In this document: piece after piece, positions 54,254-62,135 of the stretch
Layout of the letters: the number at the start of each line of letters is the position of its first letter
Numbering within the stretch: position 1 is the first letter of the stretch
NCBI GenBank assembly: GCA_003574785.1
Contig: QORU01000003.1
Coordinates: forward strand, 62,001 to 126,000
Direction: 5' to 3'
DNA length: 64,000 bases
From: Taklimakanibacter deserti
GTDB taxonomy: Bacteria; Pseudomonadota; Alphaproteobacteria; Rhizobiales; Aestuariivirgaceae
Notes under the pieces: model-generated
The model's database searches: none
What the model saw: only the letters and a program-made list of their open reading frames with translations
Told to the model about the DNA's origin: nothing
Made by a program: the position numbers and the translations under genes

Positions 54254-55099
54254 TTAGTGAGAAAGGAACAGCGGAACAGGGCAATGCCGTAGCATGGATT
54301 GCGTTACGCCGCCCAGTATGAGCTGCCTGATACGGGCATGGGCGAAGCCGCCCATCACGATCAGGTCGGCGCTCGAGCGATCGGCATGCTGGCGCAACGC
54401 TTCGGCAACGTCGCCGTCGCGTGCGCCGATGGTCTTGGCCACGATCTCGATCCTGTGGGCCAGCAGGTGCGCGGCGAGGGCTGAACCCGGAAGTATGTTT
54501 GCGAGGTCCTTTTCACCTTCTACTTGCACGACTTCGACAGTCTCTGCGGCGTGCAGGATGGGCAATGCATCGAAAAGTGCACGGGCCGCCTTTCCGCTTC
54601 CATCCCAGGCGACGACAACATGCCGGGCGCTGAAGGTTTTGCTTTCCGGCGGCACGACGATGAGCGGCCGGCCGCTGTCGAGCAGGGCGGCTTCGATGAG
54701 ATCACGGTCGATGTCGAGCGCCTGGGATTCGCTGTCGAGAATGCACAAGTCGTGCAGGCGGGTCTCCTTGGTGAAGCCTTCGACCAGTTTCAGGCGCTTG
54801 AGCTGGGGAGATGCCACGGTGGCCTCGACACCGGCCTCCTTTGCCTGGTCCTGGATGCGGCCGACGGCGGTCCGTGCCAACTCCTCAAGATACCGGTTTT
54901 CCGCTGCCACTATCCCCGCGGCAGTTCCGCTGACAAAAGCGTGCGGCAGAACGAGCTTCGCCGATGGCGCGTAGACGGTCACCTGCGCGTTGGCGCGCTT
55001 TGCCAATGAGAGCCCGTAGCTGATGGCAGCGGTCGGCTCTTCCTTCGCCTCGACGGTCAGGCCGATGAGTATGTTCTCGATATCGCGGATCTGCCGCAT
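54254..55099 (-). CDS. Universal stress protein (tandem domains)
   Basis: The 281-residue reading from ATG 55099 (MRQIRDIENILIGLTVEAKE) follows GGGAGA. It has two UspA domains, ending VMGGFAHARIRQLILGGVTQ. An earlier start would add a charged leader. It is last in a minus-strand run that starts at 57077: host-attachment protein, unknown protein, alcohol dehydrogenase, USP. Confidence 0.88.
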   Translation of the reverse strand: MRQIRDIENILIGLTVEAKEEPTAAISYGLSLAKRANAQVTVYAPSAKLVLPHAFVSGTAAGIVAAENRYLEELARTAVGRIQDQAKEAGVEATVASPQLKRLKLVEGFTKETRLHDLCILDSESQALDIDRDLIEAALLDSGRPLIVVPPESKTFSARHVVVAWDGSGKAARALFDALPILHAAETVEVVQVEGEKDLANILPGSALAAHLLAHRIEIVAKTIGARDGDVAEALRQHADRSSADLIVMGGFAHARIRQLILGGVTQSMLRHCPVPLFLSH

Positions 55100-55191
55100 G
55101 ATCTTCTCCCGTTTGCGCGATCCTTTACTCGAGCTCGGACCGGGTATTTTGATTTGGCGCAATTGCGAAGGCTCGAGCATATCATTTTTCC

Positions 55192-56184
55192 TCATATCTT
55201 AAGCACCGCTGCGCCCCGTAATCGGCCCTGGCGCAGGTCGGACAGCGCTTGATTGGCCTCGGCGAGCGGATAGGCAGAAACTGTCGTCTCGATTCCTATC
55301 TTTGGAACCAGGCGTAAGAAGCTGTCCCCGTCGTCGCGTGTAAGATTGGCGACGGAAACGACCTGGCGCTCCTCCCAGAGCAAGCTGTAAGGGAAGCTTG
55401 GTATGTCGCTCATATGTATCCCGGCACAGACGACGCGACCGCCCTTGCGTACGGCCTTCAGCGCCTGCGGGACAAGCGTCCCGATTGGCGCATAGATGAT
55501 GGCGGCATCCAGTTGCTCGGGCGGGGGCTGATCGGACGCCCCGGCCCATTCGGCGCCGAGTTGCCGTGCGAAGGCCTGGCTTTCCGTATCCGCCCTTCGG
55601 GTGAAGGCAAAGATCCGCCGGCCTTCCCACTTGGCGACCTGGGCCACGATATGGGCGGCGGCGCCAAAGCCGTACAAGCCGAGACGCTTTGCATCGCCCG
55701 CTATCCTCAGTGACCGCCAACCGATCAGACCGGCGCAGAGGAGCGGCGCCAGGCACTCATCGGATTTTCCGTCCGCCAAGGCAAAGGCATAATGGGCATC
55801 GGCTATCGCGTGAGTGGCATAGCCGCCATCCCGCGTGTAGCCCGTAAAAAGTGGCTGATTGCAGAGGTTTTCGTGTCCGGACAGGCAATAGGCGCATTGA
55901 CCGCATGTATGGCCAAGCCAGGGAATTCCGACCCGCTGGCCGAGTTCAAAGCCAGCGACGCCTGCGCCGATCTCTTCCACATAGCCGACGATTTCATGGC
56001 CGGGAACGAGAGGCAGCGGGACCTTGGGCAATTCGCCGTCGACGACGTGCAAATCGGTCCGGCAGACCCCGCAAGCGCCAATCCTGACACGAATCTCGCC
56101 GGACCGTGGAACGGGCAAAGCGCGCTCGCGCATCACCAGTGGCTGGCCATATTCGACCAGCATCATGGCGCGCGATGTCGTCAC
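55192..56184 (-). CDS. Zinc-dependent alcohol dehydrogenase
   Basis: The 330-residue enzyme has the catalytic zinc motif GHEIVGYVEEIGAGVAG, the structural zinc cysteines in CGQCAYCLSGHENLC, and a nucleotide fold in LGLYGFGAAAHIVAQVAKWE. It should reduce or oxidise short alcohols and aldehydes with NAD(P). Its start overlaps the stop of the upstream unknown gene by 4 bp (ATGA). Substrate is unknown. Confidence 0.92.
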   Translation of the reverse strand: MTTSRAMMLVEYGQPLVMRERALPVPRSGEIRVRIGACGVCRTDLHVVDGELPKVPLPLVPGHEIVGYVEEIGAGVAGFELGQRVGIPWLGHTCGQCAYCLSGHENLCNQPLFTGYTRDGGYATHAIADAHYAFALADGKSDECLAPLLCAGLIGWRSLRIAGDAKRLGLYGFGAAAHIVAQVAKWEGRRIFAFTRRADTESQAFARQLGAEWAGASDQPPPEQLDAAIIYAPIGTLVPQALKAVRKGGRVVCAGIHMSDIPSFPYSLLWEERQVVSVANLTRDDGDSFLRLVPKIGIETTVSAYPLAEANQALSDLRQGRLRGAAVLKI

Positions 56185-56594
56185 AGCCTCTCGACCGTGA
56201 CCACGCGATAGGTGTGCGGACCGTCGTCCTCTATGACGGATATATACTCGCCTACAACAAACCGCTCATCCGTAAAGTGATAACCCTGAGGATCGCCCTC
56301 ATCGCCCTTGATGTCGTAATGGAATTTCCACTGACCGCCAGGCTGACGGACCAAATGCCCGAGGTCATGTTCTTCGCCCGACCGGTAATGCACGACGCGG
56401 CAAAGGTCACGGTGGGATTTCCACAATTTGCCATCGATGCAGCCGGCGTTGTCCAGCGGCATGACCAGATCGTAGCCATGCTCGGGGCTTCCTTGCGGAT
56501 GGCCGTGCTCGCGCGCCAGGCGCAGCCTGACCTTGGCAAAGCCCTCCGGAAACCGTCTGCTGGCAGGTTGGTGTGTTTTTGACAGGGCCATCAC
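56181..56594 (-). CDS. Conserved hypothetical protein coupled to the alcohol dehydrogenase
   Basis: The 137-residue protein contains GYDLVMPLDNAGCIDGKLWK and YHFTDERFVVGEYISVIEDD; I do not recognise a named domain. The ATGA overlap with the dehydrogenase start implies translational coupling. An alternative start at 56591 differs by one codon. Confidence 0.7.
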   Translation of the reverse strand: MMALSKTHQPASRRFPEGFAKVRLRLAREHGHPQGSPEHGYDLVMPLDNAGCIDGKLWKSHRDLCRVVHYRSGEEHDLGHLVRQPGGQWKFHYDIKGDEGDPQGYHFTDERFVVGEYISVIEDDGPHTYRVVTVERL

Positions 56595-56618
56595 AGATCC
56601 CTCATCGATGAGAATGAA

Positions 56619-57077
56619 CTAGCTTGCTGCTTTTGAAGCGAGGAAAACAGGCAGATGTCGATACAGGTCACTGTCAGGAATCTTGGTCAAATCCTTGTCG
56701 ATCGAGTCGACAAGCTTGGCCGTGAACGCGGCAGGCAATGACTTGCGCAAGGCTTTGAGGAGCTTTGCTGGCGCAGCGATCACCAGATTGTCAAAGTCGC
56801 CAACCGTCTCGTCTTCCCGGAGATCCGCTGCTATCGCCTCAATGAATTCCAGCTCGATCTTGTCCCGTGGCTTGATCCTTGGTTCTATGCCGTGACGGGT
56901 AGCCGTCATACTTTCCTGAACCCGTGCTGGCCTGTCGCGACCGAGCGCGGAAGCCTTCTCATGCATATGGGCGGATACGAATTTGCGGAATGTAGTGAAA
57001 TGTCCAGGGCCGGTACGCTCGACATAGCGAACTCGGCCGCCGTCGGCGATCAGGTAAAGTGTTCTTGGCATTCGCAT
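56619..57077 (-). CDS. Host-attachment-family protein (baeRF-like)
   Basis: The 152-residue protein opens RTLYLIADGGRVRYVERTGP and has the later block FDNLVIAAPAKLLKALRKSL and a C-terminal DKDLTKIPDSDLYRHLPVFL. This is the pattern of proteins called 'required for attachment to host cells', related to bacterial eRF1-like folds. Function here is unknown. An FNR/FixK box is 51 bp upstream, and the gene leads the run to the USP at 54254. Confidence 0.85.
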   Translation of the reverse strand: MRMPRTLYLIADGGRVRYVERTGPGHFTTFRKFVSAHMHEKASALGRDRPARVQESMTATRHGIEPRIKPRDKIELEFIEAIAADLREDETVGDFDNLVIAAPAKLLKALRKSLPAAFTAKLVDSIDKDLTKIPDSDLYRHLPVFLASKAAS

Positions 57078-57123
57078 GAGAGGCTCCTTTTCAAGACCAT
57101 CCCTAGAAGCCTCAAACGGGCGT

Positions 57124-57191
57124 GGCTTTGATTTGGATCAAGGATGCTGGTCCGCTTGGGTCGCCGGAACTCGTTGTGCCAGCGCAAAGAC
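57124..57191 (+). repeat. Promoter-region repeat, copy 1
   Basis: This 68-bp segment including the box at 57128 recurs at 58128-58194 in the same direction. It ends with the shared CCAGCGCAAAGAC. Confidence 0.75.
57128..57141. promoter_or_regulatory. FNR/FixK box upstream of the host-attachment operon
   Basis: TTGATTTGGATCAA is a full match, 51 bp before the start at 57077. Confidence 0.8.
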
Positions 57192-57308
57192 AGCGCGCAC
57201 GGCAAGCAGTAATCGGATCCAGACCATGCAAACCCGAGTGACGATACTACCGCGCGATCGGAACAGATAGTCGATGATATGATGCGGGAGCAAAGTTGAT
57301 TTGTTAAT

Positions 57309-57629
57309 TCAATGCTCTTTCAGGCTCAGGATGTATTGAATGACATCTCTCATTTCCTGGTCCCCCATGGTAATGTTTGGCATCGTTGGATGCGATGTTT
57401 GAAACCAGACAGTGAGGGCGATAGCGGTCATTCCGCGGGTATTGGCAACATCCTCAAAGCGCGGAGCTTGCGGCAGGGGCGATACGAGCTCCTTGGGATG
57501 CACGGCATGACACCCCGAGCAAACCTCCAAGGCGAAGCGAAGCCCTTTCTCTGGATCGCCGATTTGTTGACTCATGACAGGCGCGGAAAGCGCGACCATC
57601 AGAACGAGCATTTTCCCAAGGATCTGCAT
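57309..57629 (-). CDS. Small c-type cytochrome (intact paralogue)
   Basis: The 106-residue reading from ATG 57629 has a signal peptide (MQILGKMLVLMVALSAPVMS), a haem motif CSGCH, and a likely methionine ligand in HPTMPNITM. AAAGGG precedes the ATG. It is collinear with the frameshifted gene at 20821-21145, which supports that both were once functional. Confidence 0.9.
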   Translation of the reverse strand: MQILGKMLVLMVALSAPVMSQQIGDPEKGLRFALEVCSGCHAVHPKELVSPLPQAPRFEDVANTRGMTAIALTVWFQTSHPTMPNITMGDQEMRDVIQYILSLKEH

Positions 57630-57701
57630 AGCCACACCCTTTGGAAATGATGTGGAACATATTTGCAATTTGAAGTTTTGCCCGGTTGCTTGGATACAGC
57701 A

Positions 57702-57715
57702 TTGACCAGGATCAA
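57702..57715. promoter_or_regulatory. FNR/FixK box upstream of the cytochrome c gene
   Basis: TTGACCAGGATCAA is a full match, 73 bp before the cytochrome start (minus). Confidence 0.75.
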
Positions 57716-57917
57716 TGCAGCCGGACCAATCTCAATGGCGCGCCCCTGTTCTTTCAAAGCGGCGAATTCACGTCAGATCGCTGGGAGCGCCAGGAAGAAA
57801 GAGTTGGGGTCGGCATCGAGGGGAAAAGACGCCGACCCCTGATTTGCCGTCGTTCGGGGTTGGCGACGGCGGGGGAGAAGTGCCTTGTCTCACTACAACT
57901 GATCAGAGAAGACTCTC

Positions 57918-57931
57918 TTGACATCGATCAA
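57918..57931. promoter_or_regulatory. Orphan FNR/FixK box
   Basis: TTGACATCGATCAA is a full match with no recognisable gene at the usual distance on either strand. Confidence 0.55.
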
Positions 57932-58127
57932 AAAGGACCTCCGAAATTCCTTGGCAGGTGGGGTAGGTGGTTTGATCGGGTCGATCCTGGCCAAGTCCAT
58001 AGACAGCCATCATGCCCGACAATCGAGGAACAGATCTGCTCGGCCGGGGGCAGCGCTTATCGCTTGGCTCTGCTCTTCATCGGTGTTCACTGACCTTTGC
58101 CGCTGGGTGTCAGGCTTTTGCGGGCAA

Positions 58128-58194
58128 GGCTTTGATTTGGATCAAGGGGCTGATCCGTTGAGTTCACTGGAACTCGTTATGCCAGCGCAAAGAC
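58128..58194 (+). repeat. Promoter-region repeat, copy 2
   Basis: This 67-bp segment matches 57124-57191, including the box and the CCAGCGCAAAGAC end, but ends just after the stop of the second host-attachment-like gene. Confidence 0.75.
58132..58145. promoter_or_regulatory. Orphan FNR/FixK box (within promoter repeat copy 2)
   Basis: TTGATTTGGATCAA is identical to the site at 57128. No start codon lies at normal spacing; it is probably left over from a duplication. Confidence 0.6.
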
Positions 58195-58199
58195 CGCTT

Positions 58200-58616
58200 T
58201 CAGAGTTCATTGACTGTCTTGGCTGTTAGCATCGGCACATTAGACCGGTAGACAAGATGCAGAGGCAGATAGCGGCACAGCTCCTGGTCGCGGATCCTGC
58301 TCAGGTCCCGGTCTACGCAAGCAACGATTTTTGTCGGAGCATCGAGGGAGAGAGAAGCGCGAAGCGTATCGAGAATGGTGCAAGGCGCAACCAGGATCAA
58401 GCTGTCGAAGCACTGTGTGTTGTTTCCGCGCACATCCGTCAGCATCAAACGTAGAAGATTGCGCATGGCCATTGGCTCATTCTGGTGGTCATGAGCCGAT
58501 GCGCCTGCGGGAAATTTCAGTCTCCGATATGTCCTGAAGGATCGTCCGCCGACACGCTCTACCCATCGAACACCTCCAGTGCCCGCCAGTACATAGAGTA
58601 TTCTCTGATTATGCAT
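58200..58616 (-). CDS. Divergent host-attachment-like (baeRF-like) protein
   Basis: The 138-residue reading from ATG 58616 opens MHNQRILYVLAGTGGVRWVE and contains DSLILVAPCTILDTLRASLS and DRDLSRIRDQELCRYLPLHL, which align with the protein at 56619. It is a diverged paralogue. The start at 58616 gives 58-bp spacing to its box (58674), whereas 58640 gives 34 bp. Confidence 0.75.
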   Translation of the reverse strand: MHNQRILYVLAGTGGVRWVERVGGRSFRTYRRLKFPAGASAHDHQNEPMAMRNLLRLMLTDVRGNNTQCFDSLILVAPCTILDTLRASLSLDAPTKIVACVDRDLSRIRDQELCRYLPLHLVYRSNVPMLTAKTVNEL

Positions 58617-58673
58617 CCGCACGGCCTTCGTTTGACCCAACGACGCACAATAATCTTGAGCGGGCGTTCAGTT

Positions 58674-58687
58674 TTGACTTCTGTCAA
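58674..58687. promoter_or_regulatory. FNR/FixK box upstream of the second host-attachment-like gene
   Basis: TTGACTTCTGTCAA is a full match, 58 bp before the chosen start. Confidence 0.75.
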
Positions 58688-58720
58688 AGGCGGAGACGAG
58701 AAGGTGCTGTCGAAGGTCGG

Positions 58721-60139
58721 TCAGATCGCCCGCGCATGATGGGCGGTGGGACTGTGGTCGACAATATACTGGTCAAAGCTCGCGCAGATCGTCCGCAAAA
58801 ACGGCCGTCCCAGCCTGGTCACCGCGAGGACGGAGCCGCATAGCCGCACCAGCCCGTCCCTCTCCATTTCATGGAGCCGGGTCAGGGCCGGGGCAAGAGC
58901 AGACGCCGACATATTCCACTGGCGCAGGATGGGCGCGAAATCGACTTCAAGGTCGCACATGAGGGCTTGAATGATATCGGACCAGAAGCGGTCGTCATGG
59001 GTTAAAGCGGTACCGCGATAGGTTGCGAACCGACCATCAACGATCGCCTCCCGCCACTTCCGGATGTCCGGGTGGTTCTGCGCAAAGCCTTGTCGAAGGG
59101 TGCTGATCGAGGAAGCGCCAAAGCCGATCACGGTCGTTGCGTCATCACTGGTATAGCCTTGAAAATTCCGCCTCAGGAGTCCGTTCTCGGCCGCGATGGC
59201 GAGATCGTCGGCAGGCAGCGAGAAATGATCGAGGCCGATGGGGATGTAGCCGGCTTCCTGAAGCTTGTTGGCGGCCACGAGCTGCTGCTGATAGCGCTGC
59301 CGCGCATCCGGAAGCTCGTCTTCCCTGATGAGCTTCTGCCGAGGCATCATCCAGGGAACATGGGCATAGCCGAAGAGTGCCACCCTGTCGGGCTCGAGCT
59401 TGACGAGCTGGTCGATGGTCTTGGCCAATCCGTGAGTCGTCTGGCGGGGCAGGCCATAGACGATATCGAGATTGACCGAGTCGACGCCTTCAAAGCGCAA
59501 TGTCGCGATCGACCATTCGAGCATCTCGAAGGGCTGGATGCGGTTGATTGCCGCCTGGACGGCAGGATCGAGATCCTGGACCCCGAGGCTTGCGCGGTTC
59601 AGGCCGAGATCTGCCGCGACCGTGATCCATTCGTGAGTGAGCGAGCGCGGGTCCAGCTCGGCCGCGATCACCGCCTGGTCGGCAAATGCAAATCTCTCGC
59701 GCAGGCGGGTGAAAAGCCGGGCCAGGTCGGATGTCGAGAGCATATTCGGCGAGCCGCCGCCCAAATGTACTGCGGAAACCACAGGCCGATGCGGGATGGA
59801 AGCGGTCACGAGGTCGATCTCCGCCATCAGGGATTTGAGATAATCGACGATGGGCTGCCGCCTGTGGGTGACGCCGGTATGGCAGGCACAGTACCAGCAC
59901 AGGCGTTCACAGAAGGGGATATGGAGATAAAGCGATAGCGGCTGATCCCTGGGGAGAGCGGCGAGCCAGCTGCGATACTGATCCGGCCCGATATCCGTGC
60001 GGAAGTTCACCGCAGTGGGATAGCTTGTATAGCGCGGCACGCGACCGTCATATTTGTCGACGAGACAGGATGACGGCGGATCACCGGCCGGATCGCAATC
60101 GTGTTTCAGGTTGCATTTGAGGGGAGGGCGCTGGTCCAT
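58721..60139 (-). CDS. hemN: Oxygen-independent coproporphyrinogen III oxidase
   Basis: The 472-residue radical SAM enzyme makes protoporphyrinogen IX precursor when oxygen is absent. The iron-sulfur motif C-x3-C-x2-C lies in FCERLCWYCACHTG, preceded by PLSLYLHIPF. The HemN-type C-terminal domain follows. It is divergent from fnr, and two boxes lie in the 139-bp gap. FNR/FixK control is known for hemN in alphaproteobacteria. Confidence 0.95.
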   Translation of the reverse strand: MDQRPPLKCNLKHDCDPAGDPPSSCLVDKYDGRVPRYTSYPTAVNFRTDIGPDQYRSWLAALPRDQPLSLYLHIPFCERLCWYCACHTGVTHRRQPIVDYLKSLMAEIDLVTASIPHRPVVSAVHLGGGSPNMLSTSDLARLFTRLRERFAFADQAVIAAELDPRSLTHEWITVAADLGLNRASLGVQDLDPAVQAAINRIQPFEMLEWSIATLRFEGVDSVNLDIVYGLPRQTTHGLAKTIDQLVKLEPDRVALFGYAHVPWMMPRQKLIREDELPDARQRYQQQLVAANKLQEAGYIPIGLDHFSLPADDLAIAAENGLLRRNFQGYTSDDATTVIGFGASSISTLRQGFAQNHPDIRKWREAIVDGRFATYRGTALTHDDRFWSDIIQALMCDLEVDFAPILRQWNMSASALAPALTRLHEMERDGLVRLCGSVLAVTRLGRPFLRTICASFDQYIVDHSPTAHHARAI

Positions 60140-60175
60140 GGGATGCGATATTTCACCGCGTCTCTGGCGAATGCC

Positions 60176-60189
60176 TTGATCTCGATCAA
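60176..60189. promoter_or_regulatory. FNR/FixK box near the hemN start
   Basis: TTGATCTCGATCAA is a full match, 37 bp before hemN. That spacing is short for activation and may be a repression or second site. Confidence 0.65.
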
Positions 60190-60204
60190 GGTGGCCTTCG
60201 GAAT

Positions 60205-60218
60205 TTGATCTGGATCAA
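60205..60218. promoter_or_regulatory. FNR/FixK box between hemN and fnr
   Basis: TTGATCTGGATCAA is a full match, 66 bp from the hemN start and 61 bp from the fnr start, so it may serve either or both. Confidence 0.8.
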
Positions 60219-60278
60219 AGCGGCCCGACCCTTGCTCCCTAGTCTGGGGTAAGTTTCGGCAAACTGAACCCGCGGCCC

Positions 60279-61031
60279 ATGACCAAGACACTGCAAAGCT
60301 CAGAACGTATTGCCCCGATTTTTCGCTGTCAGCACTGCGCCGTGCGCAACCGCGCTGTCTGTGGGGCAATGAGCGATGAGCAGATCGCCCGGTTGAGCGA
60401 AATATCGCACCGCAAGAAATACGCGGCCGGACAGATGATCATGTCGGACCAGGAGCCGGTCACCTTCTTTGCCAATGTCATCTCGGGCACCATCAAGCTC
60501 ACCAAGACGATTGCCGACGGCCGGCAACAGATCGTGGGCCTCTTGTTTCCGCCGGACTTCCTCGGGCGGACATTCAGCCGCAGCAATCCCTATTTTGCCG
60601 AGGCGGCAAGCGATGTCGAAGTGTGCATGTTCCCGAACGAGGGCTTTGAGCGCCTGATCGATATCTATCCCGAGCTCAAGCACCGCCTGTTCGAACGCAC
60701 TTTGGACGAGCTTGACGCGGCGCGCGAGTGGATGCTCCTGCTCGGACGCAAGACCGCCGAAGAGAAGGTCGCAAGCTTCCTGCTGTTGCTCGCCCGTCGA
60801 AGCGTGATGGCCGATTGCCCAGGCGAGAGCGAGCCCGTCGTGAGACGGTTCGACCTTCCTCTCAGGCGTGCGGATATCGCCGACTATCTCGGGCTCACGA
60901 TCGAGACGATCAGCCGTCAACTGACAAGGCTGAAGGCGGCTGGAATCGTCGACATGATCGACACGCGTACATTGGAAGTGCCTGATATCGAGGCCTTGGC
61001 GGAAGCTGCCGGGCAGGATACGGGGCTTTGA
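60279..61031 (+). CDS. fnr: FNR-type oxygen-sensing transcription regulator
   Basis: The 250-residue protein has cysteines C17, C20, C28 and C116 (FRCQHCAVRNRAVCGAM and VEVCMFPNE) in the pattern that holds a 4Fe-4S cluster in FNR/FnrL. The HTH is RADIADYLGLTIETISRQL, with the E-x2-S-R recognition pattern for TTGAT. It is divergent from hemN and has a box 61 bp upstream, so autoregulation is likely. Confidence 0.92.
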   Translation: MTKTLQSSERIAPIFRCQHCAVRNRAVCGAMSDEQIARLSEISHRKKYAAGQMIMSDQEPVTFFANVISGTIKLTKTIADGRQQIVGLLFPPDFLGRTFSRSNPYFAEAASDVEVCMFPNEGFERLIDIYPELKHRLFERTLDELDAAREWMLLLGRKTAEEKVASFLLLLARRSVMADCPGESEPVVRRFDLPLRRADIADYLGLTIETISRQLTRLKAAGIVDMIDTRTLEVPDIEALAEAAGQDTGL

Positions 61032-61041
61032 CGCAAGTCAA
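61028..61041. promoter_or_regulatory. FNR/FixK box upstream of the USP gene after fnr
   Basis: TTGACGCAAGTCAA is a full match that overlaps the fnr stop codon, 53 bp before the chosen USP start at 61095. Confidence 0.75.
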
Positions 61042-61094
61042 TGGAGGACGGGTGAGGCGGTGCCAGAATGCCGGCTCATTCTCTGGGCCGCACC

Positions 61095-61937
61095 ATGTCA
61101 TTCCGAACCATTCTCACCAACCTCAACGAAACAGCCAATAACGAAGCCGTCATTGCCACTGCGGCCACCCTGGCGCGCGAATTCGAAGCACGTGTGACAG
61201 GACTCTATGTCGTGCCGGCGGCGCCGGTTTATCCGGCTGCCCGCTATGAGCCGATTCCGGAGATGTTTGAAACCCACCGCGAGTTCTTCCGCCGCCAGTC
61301 CGCCTCGGTCGAGGCAGCGTTCAGAGCCGGCTTTCCGGAAGGCTCGGCCCGCCATCGGCTGCGAATCGACAAGTCAGCCAGCCCTCTGATCGCCGACAGT
61401 GTGATAGAATCGGGCCGTTGCTACGATCTCATCTTGCTGAGCAAGACCGACACGAAATCCGAACTCGGTGTCGAGCTGGATTTTGTGCCACGCATAGCCG
61501 TGGCGGCCGGCCGGCCGGTCATGGTCGTCCCATTCAAGAAGCCGATGACTTCCGTTCCCGAAACGGTCGTCATCGGCTGGAACGGCTCGCGTGAGGCCGC
61601 TCGCGCCCTGTTCGACAGCCTGCCCATCCTCCAGCGTGCCAAGACGATTCATGTGATCTGGGTCGATCCACCGGCCGAGCGCTCGCGGTCCGAGACAAGT
61701 CCGGGCGAGGGGATCGCCGACGCCCTGAACCTGCATGGGATCAAGGTCGTGGTCACTCCGGTCGCGGGCAGCGATAAGACTGCAGGGGAGATCCTCTTGC
61801 AGAAGGCAGCCGATGCGGGCGCCGGCCTGCTGGTTATAGGTGCCTATGGACATTCGCGCTTGAGCGAGTTCATCCTCGGTGGCGTCACGCGCACGGTATT
61901 GCGGGACATGAAATGTTCCGTCCTCCTCTCACACTGA
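61095..61937 (+). CDS. Universal stress protein (tandem domains)
   Basis: The 280-residue reading from ATG 61095 (MSFRTILTNLNETANNEAVI) has two UspA domains, ending IGAYGHSRLSEFILGGVTRT. An earlier ATG at 61068 would put the FNR/FixK box only 26 bp upstream, so the box spacing supports 61095. No strong ribosome-binding site decides between them. Confidence 0.88.
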   Translation: MSFRTILTNLNETANNEAVIATAATLAREFEARVTGLYVVPAAPVYPAARYEPIPEMFETHREFFRRQSASVEAAFRAGFPEGSARHRLRIDKSASPLIADSVIESGRCYDLILLSKTDTKSELGVELDFVPRIAVAAGRPVMVVPFKKPMTSVPETVVIGWNGSREAARALFDSLPILQRAKTIHVIWVDPPAERSRSETSPGEGIADALNLHGIKVVVTPVAGSDKTAGEILLQKAADAGAGLLVIGAYGHSRLSEFILGGVTRTVLRDMKCSVLLSH

Positions 61938-62046
61938 AAAAGAGGGAAATGACAGCAATATCGGTCTCATTTGAGATCGATCGATGCGCGTCCACTGATC
62001 TTCAAGCCACTTGTCGCCCGGCAATTCAGGAGCGCTCCTGACCGCC

Positions 62047-62060
62047 TTGACATACATCAA
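62047..62060. promoter_or_regulatory. FNR/FixK box upstream of the HlyD gene
   Basis: TTGACATACATCAA is a full match, 75 bp before the HlyD start. Confidence 0.7.
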
Positions 62061-62135
62061 TGCCGTTCACCAACCGTCGCGCTTGAAACTATGCCTTATT
62101 GGACAAATGGCTCGGTTCGCCCGGGAGACTGCGTA

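Larger units (their letters stand above)
57630..58199. other. Intergenic region with three FNR/FixK boxes
   Basis: This 570-bp stretch holds boxes at 57702, 57918 and 58132. The first serves the cytochrome gene. The other two have no clear start downstream on the plus strand, and the second is part of a duplicated promoter segment. I see no gene. Confidence 0.6.
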
